This document shows positions 7,867-15,063 of a stretch of DNA of 53,395 bases, piece after piece. Under the pieces are notes generated by a model. That model worked only from the letters and a program-made list of their open reading frames with translations. It ran no database searches and was not told where the DNA came from. The first letter of the stretch is position 1. Each line of letters opens with the position of its first letter. Source of the stretch: a virus; the IMG/VR virus record IMGVR_UViG_3300009184_000059, positions 1 to 53,395 of that record; one strand, given 5' to 3'. The translations under genes and the position numbers were made by a program.

Positions 7867-8551
7867 AGACCTTCCAATCTACGAGTACCGGATCTGCATC
7901 TACAATAGATTCTATGTGACTCTTCTGGTGAAAATCTCCACCGTCTAGATGCATGTACCTTTCATACTTCAATTTTTTATCATCGTCATCCACATAGCCC
8001 AAATGCTGCATAACTAATGAACTATCGACTAGGTATTTGCCAGATTGTATAAGCTGGTTAACATAAGTAGGCTCGGATCCGCAGGCTAACTTCCTATCAT
8101 TGAAATGTCCATCGTTATAGAACCTAAAAAGTCTAGAGCTGTTATTTGGCGCCCAGAGTTTATCTACTCTGTATTGAGACTGGTTCCACATGTGAAAGAA
8201 TTTGATATTAATGACATCGTATTTATTTTGTTGCAATATCATAGACATGTCGAAATTTGGGTTTGTTGACCAAAGCTTCTCATCGCAATCGATAGCTAGA
8301 ATCCAGTCTCCAGGTTTAGCAAAACCGCATAGATTTGACCAAGCCTGACTCCTTAGTTGCCCTTCATGCTTAGTGAATAGTGTCTCGTCGGTGCTAAATG
8401 TCTCAGCGTACTTAGAGGCTACCTCTTTTGTGTCGTCTTCTGAGCAGTCATCTGTAAACACAATTAAATCGACCATGCTAGACAAGTGCTCCAGCACATC
8501 AGTCAGGTATCTTCCTGACTCATTTTTCCCAACCATATTAGCTATTAACAT
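7859..8551 (-). CDS. GT2 glycosyltransferase (Glyco_tranf_2_4-like)
   Basis: A 230-residue transferase. Motifs are Met-Val-Gly-Lys-Asn-Glu-Ser-Gly-Arg (6-14), Thr-Asp-Asp-Cys-Ser-Glu-Asp-Asp-Thr (33-41) and Ile-Asp-Cys-Asp-Glu (87-91). The last is the metal-binding DxDE seen in the same subgroup as the gene ending at 3793, so these two are likely paralogues. It has a ribosome-binding site of the AAAGGAA type in a 35-base spacer after the previous gene, one of the few gaps in the cassette. No signal peptide or membrane segment is seen. Confidence 0.8.
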   Translation of the reverse strand: MLIANMVGKNESGRYLTDVLEHLSSMVDLIVFTDDCSEDDTKEVASKYAETFSTDETLFTKHEGQLRSQAWSNLCGFAKPGDWILAIDCDEKLWSTNPNFDMSMILQQNKYDVINIKFFHMWNQSQYRVDKLWAPNNSSRLFRFYNDGHFNDRKLACGSEPTYVNQLIQSGKYLVDSSLVMQHLGYVDDDDKKLKYERYMHLDGGDFHQKSHIESIVDADPVLVDWKVYA

Positions 8552-8586
8552 ACTTTTTTATTTCCTTTCTCGGAGTTATTTTTTGT

Positions 8587-9414
8587 TCAGTCACGCTCTA
8601 TACCCATGTGGTCACATGCATCCCTGAAGATGGATTGACTAATCTTAAACTTAGAGTCCGGCTCGCCCCCGATATCCGAAGAAGCATGCCAGCTGTGCCC
8701 TATAGAAACGTGACCATCGTAGACTACGCTATACCCTCTGTGCCTAGCAAAGTAAGAGCACCAGGTCTCCTCGTAGTAGTGTGGCGTAGGCAAAAACGCT
8801 CCATCCGAGAGTGTCGACCATAAAGGTATCTTTCCGGATCCAACCAAATAACTTAGAAGCTCTATATACTGCGGATCGTAAGTCAGGTTTTCCCATACCG
8901 TCTTCTTCACAAAGTAAGCTGAACCAGAGACGGTAACGGCATCTAGGGTGTCCCTGAAAAGATCATCTCCTGGATCTTTAGCCTTCCAGGCCCGGTGCTG
9001 GGGCTTAGTGTTGGTTCCAAAAATTCCGGCGTGAGTTATGTTACCATTCTCATCTCTTTGTTTGGGACCATAGATATCTGCGTCAAGTTCATACATTCTA
9101 TCCTCAATAGTCTTTACATCTTTAGTCCTCAACCAAACATCTGCATTCAGCAGTCCGACTACATTAGACTTACCTTTAGAAGCCAACAGGTTACAAGCAT
9201 AAGCATAACCGTAATTACATGAACTTAAAATAATCTCCCCTGCCCAACCAAGGGGTTTAACTACTTCGGTTAAATATTCTTGACTACCATCCGTAGAGTT
9301 GTTGTCAATAATATATAGGTTAAATATTTCTGAGTCATAATCAGATCCAAGAGTGTCAATAAGCCTCTTAAGCTTATCTTTGGTGTTGTAGGAAACTACG
9401 CAAAGATCGATCAT
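8587..9414 (-). CDS. GT2 glycosyltransferase, rhamnosyltransferase (WbbL)-like
   Basis: The first gene of the sugar cassette, 275 residues. It has the GT2 start Ile-Asp-Leu-Cys-Val-Val-Ser-Tyr-Asn-Thr (2-11), Ile-Asp-Asn-Asn-Ser-Thr-Asp-Gly-Ser (36-44), the Cys-Asn-Tyr-Gly-Tyr-Ala-Tyr-Ala-Cys-Asn segment (66-75) that matches the NxGfaxaxN pattern of rhamnosyltransferases, and Leu-Leu-Asn-Ala-Asp-Val (88-93) as the DxD equivalent. The C-terminal half has YYEETWCSYFARHRGY, in the place of the catalytic-base and acceptor region. A GGAG ribosome site lies 10 bases before the ATG. If rhamnosyl-like, it would use dTDP-rhamnose from the host, since no synthesis genes are here; that specificity is inference. 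Confidence 0.82.
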   Translation of the reverse strand: MIDLCVVSYNTKDKLKRLIDTLGSDYDSEIFNLYIIDNNSTDGSQEYLTEVVKPLGWAGEIILSSCNYGYAYACNLLASKGKSNVVGLLNADVWLRTKDVKTIEDRMYELDADIYGPKQRDENGNITHAGIFGTNTKPQHRAWKAKDPGDDLFRDTLDAVTVSGSAYFVKKTVWENLTYDPQYIELLSYLVGSGKIPLWSTLSDGAFLPTPHYYEETWCSYFARHRGYSVVYDGHVSIGHSWHASSDIGGEPDSKFKISQSIFRDACDHMGIERD

Positions 9415-9420
9415 TTTATG

Positions 9421-9648
9421 CTAGCTCCAGCCGTCTTCTTCGTCGTAACCTGCCTCAACAAGATTAGCTCTGAACTGTGAATCAAAGAACTCCATATACT
9501 CAAGCCATAAAGAGCGCTCTTCACTACCCTCGCCCCACTGGTTTGCTATTTCCGTTATGGTGTAGCACAGATCTTCCCAGACCTGAGCGCTTGCCACTAC
9601 GTAAGAGTCGCCAGGCTCTACTGATAGCTTGATTTTTTTAGCGGACAT
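9421..9648 (-). CDS. hypothetical protein, 75 aa
   Basis: A small acidic protein of 75 residues that I do not recognise. It has a Trp-rich central helix (VWEDLCYTITEIANQW) and an acidic C-terminus (DEEDGWS); no membrane segment or cysteine cluster is seen. It is placed between an 82-residue unknown and the first glycosyltransferase, with one and six bases of spacing, so it is part of the same transcript. Compact gene packing and a good ATG support it being real. Confidence 0.6.
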   Translation of the reverse strand: MSAKKIKLSVEPGDSYVVASAQVWEDLCYTITEIANQWGEGSEERSLWLEYMEFFDSQFRANLVEAGYDEEDGWS

Positions 9649-9649
9649 T

Positions 9650-9898
9650 TTATTCTTTCTTCTTTTTTTGTGCTGATTTCGGATAAACTATTTCTGCATT
9701 TTCTATTTCGTCTCGCGGAATTTGATACCATGCTAGATTGCCATTTTCAGGCTCCATGCTAACAAAGAATACCTTTTTGTCGCTTAACGAAAAACCCTCT
9801 GGAGGGGGAGACTGCAAGGCTATGTCTTTACTAGAGCACCCATAAACTTGGGCGTCATGCGGGTAAACAACAATGTAATTAATCTTTTGTGCTGGCAC
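9650..9898 (-). CDS. hypothetical protein, 82 aa
   Basis: An 82-residue protein with no recognised family. The N-terminal half is a hydrophobic strand followed by a Ser/Pro-rich loop (LQSPPPEGFSLSDKK), then FFVSMEPENGNLAWYQIP, which suggests a small beta-rich fold. The C-terminus is lysine-rich (SAQKKKKE). Its start lies 20 bases inside the end of the deaminase gene, consistent with coupled translation. Function unknown. Confidence 0.6.
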   Translation of the reverse strand: MPAQKINYIVVYPHDAQVYGCSSKDIALQSPPPEGFSLSDKKVFFVSMEPENGNLAWYQIPRDEIENAEIVYPKSAQKKKKE

Positions 9899-10349
9899 TT
9901 GCGAATCCTAAAACCTCTAAACCATTAGCCTTCATAAATTTTGAAACTTTTGACCAATCTTTATAGTTTTCATCTCTTATATAGAATACTGTTTTAATCG
10001 TGCTGTTAACTATCATTTTAGCACAAGTGAAACATGGGGGTCCATTAACGAATAACTTAGTTGGCTTAGAGCTGTGATCAGAGTGTATTAACGCATTCTG
10101 TTCAGCATGGACCGCTATACAGTTGTCGTATATAGATCCATTTTCGGAACCATCGACCAATCGAGGACAACCGCCCTCGTCGCAGTGCTTACTTTTTGGC
10201 GGTCCACCATTGTAGCCCATTCCCAGGACCATGTAGTCGTCATCTGTGAGTATCGCCATATACTGTTTTTTTCCACAAGTAGAAAAAATTGACGCACCTT
10301 CGACACAGAACATCAAGAACTGTATATCTTTTCTACTGAATAGCGGCAT
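9879..10349 (-). CDS. deoxycytidylate (dCMP) deaminase
   Basis: A 156-residue zinc-dependent deaminase of the dCMP deaminase/ComEB group, which converts dCMP to dUMP and so feeds thymidylate synthase. The zinc site is visible: H81-Ala-E83 (HAEQNAL) and P105-C106-Phe-Thr-C109. An additional cysteine/histidine group at KHCDEGGCPR (55-63) is typical of the T4-like dCMP deaminase family and may bind a second zinc. Length is normal. It lies downstream of ThyX with a small membrane-protein gene between them, so both steps of dUMP supply and methylation are in one transcript. The ATG lies 17 bases inside that small gene. Confidence 0.9.
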   Translation of the reverse strand: MPLFSRKDIQFLMFCVEGASIFSTCGKKQYMAILTDDDYMVLGMGYNGGPPKSKHCDEGGCPRLVDGSENGSIYDNCIAVHAEQNALIHSDHSSKPTKLFVNGPPCFTCAKMIVNSTIKTVFYIRDENYKDWSKVSKFMKANGLEVLGFASASTKD

Positions 10350-10506
10350 TTAACATCAGTCCAGACAGAATAAACATGGACATAGACACAAGTAGTGTAA
10401 ACAGCTTCAGGTAGATTGTGTTTGCCGTATCTTTAGTGTTGACTATTACAATAACTCCCCAAACAGCAAAAAATCCTGCAAGAAAATAACTTAATAATTC
10501 ACCCAT
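10333..10506 (-). CDS. small two-helix membrane protein, 57 aa
   Basis: A short reading frame of 57 residues, found by translating the apparent gap between ThyX and the deaminase. The ATG is shared with the ThyX end in an 8-base ATGGGTGA overlap, and the stop falls 17 bases into the deaminase, the same coupling used elsewhere in the window. The product has two hydrophobic segments, residues 5-22 (LSYFLAGFFAVWGVIVIV) and about 34-53 (KLFTLLVSMSMFILSGLML), separated by a short polar loop, NTKDTANT. This predicts a helical hairpin in the membrane. It resembles no family I recognise; a holin/antiholin-like or superinfection-exclusion protein is possible, but the position inside a nucleotide-metabolism block is odd. 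Confidence 0.75.
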   Translation of the reverse strand: MGELLSYFLAGFFAVWGVIVIVNTKDTANTIYLKLFTLLVSMSMFILSGLMLNAAIQ

Positions 10507-11221
10507 CTAAGTTCTCCATAATAGCTTTTAGTGATATTGGGAAAAGTGGCTTCACTAAATCCGCCACAGCATTAGCGTAATCGCCAATTTCAGCCTGCGC
10601 CGTGTCATGAAGTCTCTGCTTAAGGAATAAGCCAACAGACTGAAGACTACATGACCAACGGTACACGACATTCATACCATAGGCCGGTAAGAATAGTCTA
10701 GCTTGCTCGGGTGCTACCCCGAGGGTATTCATTGCGTACTCGTAATTCTTTACACATTCGTCTATCGTCTTGCTCAGTAGGGCTGTCAACTCAAAGCCCT
10801 GCTCTAGTTCCAAGACTGGCCCAGAGCCCTGCTTCAGATTTTCCGGTGCACTCCTCCATTGATCTGGGTCTGGAAGATAAAAATCGGGTTCACCTGTTAT
10901 GTATCGCCTACTCGACTCATTCCATGAGTCCATAGTGTGATCAGACCCCACCACGTACTTCCAGTGTTGCCTTGCTACCATAAGGGGAGCTTTAAACTCA
11001 AGCGTTATGAAAGCGTGGCGGAATGGGGACCAATGGTTTTCTTTAGCGAGGAAGTAAATTAACTTTTCATCTTTTTCACTGAGCTTTAAGCTCTCTTTTT
11101 CGTAGGAGGCCCTAGCCGCATTGACTACCGAAAGATCTGATCCCATGCAATCAACTAGTCTAACGTACCCGTTAGAAAGCACGCTCTTTTTATTCGGGTC
11201 TTCGGGGCTACTCTTCTCCAT
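10499..11221 (-). CDS. thyX: flavin-dependent thymidylate synthase ThyX
   Basis: A 240-residue flavoprotein that makes dTMP from dUMP with methylenetetrahydrofolate and NADPH. The fold markers are visible: the N-terminal AARASYEKES, NHWSPFRHAFITLEFKAPLMVARQ, and the C-terminal YRWSCSLQSVGLFLKQRL segment that binds flavin and nucleotide. The signature region runs R84-Q85 ... N101-E102-S-S-R105-R106-Y107. Between them there are several more residues (VVGSDHTMDSW) than in the usual motif RQ...NExSxRY, so the active-site loop looks longer. The start at 11221 is chosen over 11269, which would lie deep in the upstream gene. It is followed by the two-helix membrane protein and dCMP deaminase. Confidence 0.88.
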   Translation of the reverse strand: MEKSSPEDPNKKSVLSNGYVRLVDCMGSDLSVVNAARASYEKESLKLSEKDEKLIYFLAKENHWSPFRHAFITLEFKAPLMVARQHWKYVVGSDHTMDSWNESSRRYITGEPDFYLPDPDQWRSAPENLKQGSGPVLELEQGFELTALLSKTIDECVKNYEYAMNTLGVAPEQARLFLPAYGMNVVYRWSCSLQSVGLFLKQRLHDTAQAEIGDYANAVADLVKPLFPISLKAIMENLDG

Positions 11222-11564
11222 CTTCGCTCTCTTCAAGCTCCTCATCCTCATCATCTTCATTGTCCTCATCTAAATCATCATCATAGTCGTCGCTAAAGAT
11301 AATATCCATTTGAATATCATCATTGAATTTTTCTGAAACTTCTTTTACATTGTTTAATAATTCTAAAAAATCAGCTGTAATTTCCACGTCGGACGCCCTA
11401 AGGAGTTCGCTCATTAGATTAGAGAGTTGTGCGCATACAAAAGTTATGCTAGCTAGCGTTTCGGATACTTCATTCAATGCTATCTGCTGAAAACTAGGCT
11501 CGTCAAAATCTTCTTGACTTATAATTTCATCAAACTTTGAATCAAACTCTTCAGCGCTAGCCAT
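11208..11564 (-). CDS. acidic hypothetical protein with Asp/Glu-rich tail
   Basis: About 118 residues. The first two thirds are helical and leucine-rich (TFVCAQLSNLMSELLRA). The last 30 residues are almost only Asp and Glu with scattered Leu, Gly and Ser. Such acidic tails occur in DNA mimics, chaperone-like proteins and nucleic-acid competitors, but no family is recognised. The ATG at 11564 has an AAGGAT ribosome site at good spacing; another ATG three codons earlier (11573) has only a directly adjacent AAGG. It lies between the ribonucleotide reductase and ThyX and overlaps the ThyX start by 14 bases, so co-regulation with nucleotide synthesis is likely. Confidence 0.6.
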   Translation of the reverse strand: MASAEEFDSKFDEIISQEDFDEPSFQQIALNEVSETLASITFVCAQLSNLMSELLRASDVEITADFLELLNNVKEVSEKFNDDIQMDIIFSDDYDDDLDEDNEDDEDEELEESEDGEE

Positions 11565-11575
11565 ATAGTGCATCC

Positions 11576-13600
11576 TTATATTTCACAGGTATCGTTAGAA
11601 CAGAACTTTTCACCTTCTGCGTCAAATGAATTTCCTTTATAAAAATCTGTCCAATCGATACGCTTTACACTAGATACGCTACTATCCCAAGATTCCATAG
11701 CAATCCTTTCATAAGGCATTTGCTTATAGGCTCCGCCAACCTCTAGTATTGGTAGCATTGAAACTGATTTTAGTTGACCGTCTAGACTACGTAGCAAAGC
11801 ACCAATTTGGGGTTTTTCGCTTTCGGTAAACGTAATAGTAACAGAAACTTGGTTATCGGCCCAATACCTTTGGGCTAAGATAGCAAGTGCCGTCTTTTCC
11901 CACATAGAAACATCTCTCTCCGTTCTTACTTCTGGCCCAACTGTAGGAAGCTCGACAACCACACTGTGGGTAGGGTCCATGACATCTGGCTCGGTATGGT
12001 ACCCTGCGGCACTTAAGGAGTCTAGGAGTGGGTCATTGGAAGCTAGGCGCATCCTGCGAATGTATACATCCGCGACAGGCCAGTGGACACCGGGGGTAAC
12101 CCCGAAAAGTAGAGATACAGTGCCAGAAGGTTTAACTGAAGTAGTCTTAATAGACTGGCGGCAGCCAAGCCATTCTGAATACTTAGTATCAAGCATCTGA
12201 ATATAGTCATAGCCAGTGTCTAACCAGCCCCTTAGGTCGGTCCAGCCACGTGTCTCAGCAAAATGCGCTAACCCAGATACGGAACAACCTATCCGCCTAT
12301 TCCTTTGCATAATCGCATTAGTCTCAGGCCAATGGGTTGGGAGGAGCGTGACGGACTTGGCGTAGAGGTAAGATACCTTTAGTGTCTTATTGAAATCTTC
12401 CAATGTATCATGTCGTGAGATGAAATTCTCGACTAGCGTGCAACATTCTCCAGATTCCAAGGTCTGCTCCGAACATGGGTTTGTCCCTGCGGCGCGCCTA
12501 TCCTTATCATTCTTTGGGTCGACTAAGCGACCATAGGAACGACAGAGGTCCAACCAAACGATACCTGGTTCCCCATTGTCTGCTATTCTTTCTGCTATAT
12601 TATCGAAGTTATCTCCAACCTTAGCCACGATAGAATTATTTGAGGTATGCCCCCAACCATTGGCTCCCATGCGTTCCGGGTTAACTTCCCAGTTTTTAAG
12701 GTCTAGGAATTCTGGGTCATCTGCACTGCCCAGTGCGATTTCAGCCGACCTTCTAACGTTGCCAGCTACAACACATTTGCCTATCTTATTTTGCACATCA
12801 ACAATATCTGTTGTCGTAATCCTCTGCCCTGCCCTATTTTCGAACTGATCCCTAAGAGTCCTATGTAACTCCATTAGAGGACCTGGGCCGGCTGCAACGC
12901 CGCCAAAACCTTTTATAGGCTCTCCAGATGGTCTTATCTCCGAGTAGTCAAACTCAATACTATTCCTATTAGCAAAAAAATATGATTCAAGTAAAGTGGA
13001 TACCGATTCACACCAACCCTCCCTGGAGTCAGGCACTACAACGACCTTTACCTCATCTAAAGGCTGATGTATCTCCAGTTTTCCTGCACCCTTAGTGTCG
13101 AAACCCACCCCAACACCAAGCATAGACATCTCCATTAACCTAACGAAGGGCCAGACTGCCTCGTAAACGCTTCTAGAGGAAATGCCCTCGGTAGATAGGA
13201 AGCTACAGTTCTGCAGTGCGGCAGAGTTGTGCTGCCCGTTAACAAACTCTGTACCCATCATCCACAGCCCTCGACCGGGCGGGGTCCATTTTCCTACAAA
13301 TAATCTCTCGTACGCATCTTGAGCGGTAGCCTGAGCTTTCCTCTCGTTCCATGGTAGCCTATTGGACTTACACCAATCTTTTTGTATGGAGAACATACCT
13401 TCAATTACCCTGCGGCATGTTTCGGACCAGCGCTCTTTGCCGCCATCCGCCTTCCTCCTACTATACTTGGTGAGGAATGTTAATTCACCAAGTGAATTTC
13501 CAGCACCGATCGGGAAACCCCAAGGTACTGTGCGGTCTTTGTATTCCTTCATGAATTCTTCTGGCAACCTAAAAGAAAGGAAAGATGGATCCTCTGGCAT
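11576..13600 (-). CDS. nrdJ: adenosylcobalamin-dependent ribonucleotide reductase (class II, monomeric NrdJ/RTPR type)
   Basis: A 674-residue ten-stranded-barrel enzyme that reduces ribonucleotides to deoxyribonucleotides with a B12-derived radical. Start of the barrel: PPGRGLWMMGTEFV, then N131-C132-S-F (redox cysteine), NPCSEQ at 374-379 (radical-site C376 and E378), and C386/C387 as the partner redox cysteine. The C-terminal shuttle pair is C667-x4-C672. These match the single-chain RTPR type rather than the NrdAB class. It is slightly shorter than the Lactobacillus type (about 740). The ribosome site AGGAG lies 9 bases before ATG. Sampled lines are 47-53% GC, richer than the sugar cassette. 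It requires host or environmental cobalamin. Confidence 0.92.
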   Translation of the reverse strand: MPEDPSFLSFRLPEEFMKEYKDRTVPWGFPIGAGNSLGELTFLTKYSRRKADGGKERWSETCRRVIEGMFSIQKDWCKSNRLPWNERKAQATAQDAYERLFVGKWTPPGRGLWMMGTEFVNGQHNSAALQNCSFLSTEGISSRSVYEAVWPFVRLMEMSMLGVGVGFDTKGAGKLEIHQPLDEVKVVVVPDSREGWCESVSTLLESYFFANRNSIEFDYSEIRPSGEPIKGFGGVAAGPGPLMELHRTLRDQFENRAGQRITTTDIVDVQNKIGKCVVAGNVRRSAEIALGSADDPEFLDLKNWEVNPERMGANGWGHTSNNSIVAKVGDNFDNIAERIADNGEPGIVWLDLCRSYGRLVDPKNDKDRRAAGTNPCSEQTLESGECCTLVENFISRHDTLEDFNKTLKVSYLYAKSVTLLPTHWPETNAIMQRNRRIGCSVSGLAHFAETRGWTDLRGWLDTGYDYIQMLDTKYSEWLGCRQSIKTTSVKPSGTVSLLFGVTPGVHWPVADVYIRRMRLASNDPLLDSLSAAGYHTEPDVMDPTHSVVVELPTVGPEVRTERDVSMWEKTALAILAQRYWADNQVSVTITFTESEKPQIGALLRSLDGQLKSVSMLPILEVGGAYKQMPYERIAMESWDSSVSSVKRIDWTDFYKGNSFDAEGEKFCSNDTCEI

Positions 13601-13612
13601 AAATGTAATCTC

Positions 13613-14302
13613 CTAATTCTGAATTTGCTTAACTAATGTTTTGTTGGTCTTTAATAATTCTTGTTTTTTTATCTTTACGACTTGATCTACCGAATATATT
13701 TCGAAGATTAATCTTTCAAAAAAATAACCAGTTCTCCAGTTTAGAACTTTTTTCTTTATCTTTGACTCTTCCTTTTGAAAGATGTGGCATATTACTAGAC
13801 CACCGTAAGTCAGCACTAATCTCTCAAACCTTTTTTCTACCACTTCTTTGTTTCCGTCATTAACCTGACCAGACTCCTCGGCCGCCTTGAATAGCCAGTT
13901 AAAGGCTTGCCTGGGCCATGGTGCATAGACTATCGGATAAATGACTCCCAGCCTTTGGCACTGAAGCCTCCATGACTCTATTTCTAAGTCTTTTTCTATT
14001 ACTTCTAGTAATTTTTCTGTCCAATCTTGATCATCAAACTGTTGATAAGATGGGCACCAAAACAATAGGTTCTCTGGATTATCTGGGATTTTAGTCTTGT
14101 CGTAAACCGGGAGTAAAACAGCGCAAGCTATAGTTTTCTTTAACAATACCTTAGCTTGTTCTTCCCCATTTTTCTTAGCTAAGCGAGACCAAAGTGCGTC
14201 TATGTGCTTAGCCCAATCTGATTCACCAACATACAAGTTTAAATACTTTACAGCATTCTCTTTGGTGATCTCTCGACTCTGTGACTCTATTTTTAAGGAC
14301 AA
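13613..14302 (-). CDS. hypothetical protein, 229 aa
   Basis: A 229-residue soluble protein without recognised motifs. It is rich in Trp and Lys, with a helical N-terminus (KYLNLYVGESDWAKHIDALWSRLAKK), a central FWCPSYQQFDDQDW segment and a lysine-rich C-terminus predicted helical. The start is TTG at 14302: the next codon upstream in frame is a stop, and a GGAG site lies 8 bases before. It is the first gene after the gap with a possible terminator, so it may be the first of a separately controlled metabolic transcript. The position before the ribonucleotide reductase suggests a role in DNA-precursor supply or takeover, but no function can be assigned. Confidence 0.6.
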   Translation of the reverse strand: MSLKIESQSREITKENAVKYLNLYVGESDWAKHIDALWSRLAKKNGEEQAKVLLKKTIACAVLLPVYDKTKIPDNPENLLFWCPSYQQFDDQDWTEKLLEVIEKDLEIESWRLQCQRLGVIYPIVYAPWPRQAFNWLFKAAEESGQVNDGNKEVVEKRFERLVLTYGGLVICHIFQKEESKIKKKVLNWRTGYFFERLIFEIYSVDQVVKIKKQELLKTNKTLVKQIQN

Positions 14303-14457
14303 TTAAATGACTCCATCAAAACCTATCTTAAGGTGTTAAAAGATGCTCTTAGAACAAACTACGGCCCTACCGAACTAACGATAGGACCGCAATTTATTTG
14401 AACCAAAGCATCAACATAAGTTAATACTACCACGTAAAAATGGTAACTCTCAAATAT
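14303..14457. other. longest noncoding gap, structural/metabolic boundary
   Basis: The gap of 155 bases between the holin-like gene and the unknown gene before the ribonucleotide reductase. No reading frame with a ribosome site was found on either strand. On the minus strand it holds a small stem TACCA/TGGTA at 14427-14445 and the longer hairpin annotated separately, then AT-rich sequence leading to the TTG start of the next gene. It is the most plausible place in the left half for a terminator and a new promoter; I see no convincing -35/-10 pair. Confidence 0.55.
14362..14389 (-). terminator. candidate rho-independent terminator
   Basis: On the minus strand the sequence forms an 8-bp stem, CGGTCCTA with TAGGGCCG, including one G-U wobble, and a 12-base loop. 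It is followed by TAGTTTGTTCT, a weak U-tract. It sits about 70 bases after the last structural/lysis-type gene and 60 bases before the next gene, where a terminator would be expected. The poor U-tract makes this a candidate only; a processing or regulatory hairpin is equally possible. Confidence 0.4.
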
Positions 14458-14772
14458 TCAGGACTCTTTTTTGACAGTAATGCCAAAATTTTCTGTAGCA
14501 GTGTTTACCGTCTGAGAGATGCCCACGGGCTTCCAAAGACCATAATAGGTGCCAACAGCAATGATAAAGCTCATAACTGCCTGCGCTATAGTTGAAGTTC
14601 CTATTTCGCCACCAGAGCTAAGCCCTGCTGTCAAGACTGCGGTAAGTGCAGCGAAAAAAGCAAGAGTAATGGACTTGACGGCGGGGTGTGCGACCTGCTT
14701 GACAACTACACCGACAATAAGGGGTAGTATCATCGATACTACTATTTCTAGCAGACTAACATCTACTGTCAT
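14458..14772 (-). CDS. holin candidate, multi-helix small membrane protein
   Basis: A 104-residue membrane protein with hydrophobic helices at about 9-24 (IVVSMILPLIVGVVVK), 34-52 (SITLAFFAALTAVLTAGLS) and 62-80 (IAQAVMSFIIAVGTYYGLW), and a polar, lysine-ending tail. Size and topology fit phage holins, which form membrane lesions that time lysis. A strong AGGAG site lies 7 bases before ATG. It is next to another small membrane protein, and no free endolysin is seen in the window; the hydrolases here are tail-linked by context. The assignment rests on topology and place only. Confidence 0.6.
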   Translation of the reverse strand: MTVDVSLLEIVVSMILPLIVGVVVKQVAHPAVKSITLAFFAALTAVLTAGLSSGGEIGTSTIAQAVMSFIIAVGTYYGLWKPVGISQTVNTATENFGITVKKES

Positions 14773-14773
14773 T

Positions 14774-15046
14774 TTATTCTCCTAAGGATTTGTTTATTTG
14801 ACGTGCGATAACCATTATCAAATGAAATGGATCTATTTTTGGAAAGAGGTTACCGAAGAATAGGTGCTTGGTTGTAAAGAACCATGCAAGTATAACTACC
14901 CATCTATTAATGGGGTGCTTTAAAGCTTTTCTCCAGGCGTCAGTCATGGGAGCGTTACCTGTAGCTAAAAGCAAGCCATCAGCTACAGATACATACGCTA
15001 CTAAACCTAGCCAAGCAATTTCTGCTGGTAAAGTTTCTCTTTCCAT
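14774..15046 (-). CDS. small membrane protein, actinophage DUF7427-like
   Basis: A 90-residue protein with hydrophobic segments at about 10-28 (AWLGLVAYVSVADGLLLAT) and 47-64 (NRWVVILAWFFTTKHLFFG), and the ending KIDPFHLIMVIARQ. The spacing Ala-Trp-Leu...Asp-Gly-Leu-Leu...Arg-Trp-x-x-x-x...His-Leu...Asp-Pro-Phe-His resembles a small membrane protein family I recall from actinobacteriophages (DUF7427-type), often coded near lysis genes. The match is from memory and not tested. It lies one base before the holin candidate and after the 202-residue virion-like protein. A holin/antiholin pair is a reasonable inference. Confidence 0.55.
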   Translation of the reverse strand: MERETLPAEIAWLGLVAYVSVADGLLLATGNAPMTDAWRKALKHPINRWVVILAWFFTTKHLFFGNLFPKIDPFHLIMVIARQINKSLGE

Positions 15047-15063
15047 TGAAAGATTATATCACA

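Noticed and set aside
3793-10349. DNA hypermodification pathway using the glycosyltransferases
   Set aside because: Only dCMP deaminase and ThyX are nearby; no hydroxymethylase or modified-nucleotide kinase is seen. ThyX and deaminase are ordinary precursor enzymes. Not excluded for the whole genome.
11576-13600. Intein or frameshift in the ribonucleotide reductase
   Set aside because: All cysteine and barrel motifs are in one uninterrupted frame of 674 codons; the slightly short length is within family variation.
14427-14445. Small hairpin TACCA/TGGTA after the holin-like gene as terminator
   Set aside because: Only five pairs with an AT-rich loop and no U-tract; the larger hairpin at 14362-14389 is the better candidate.
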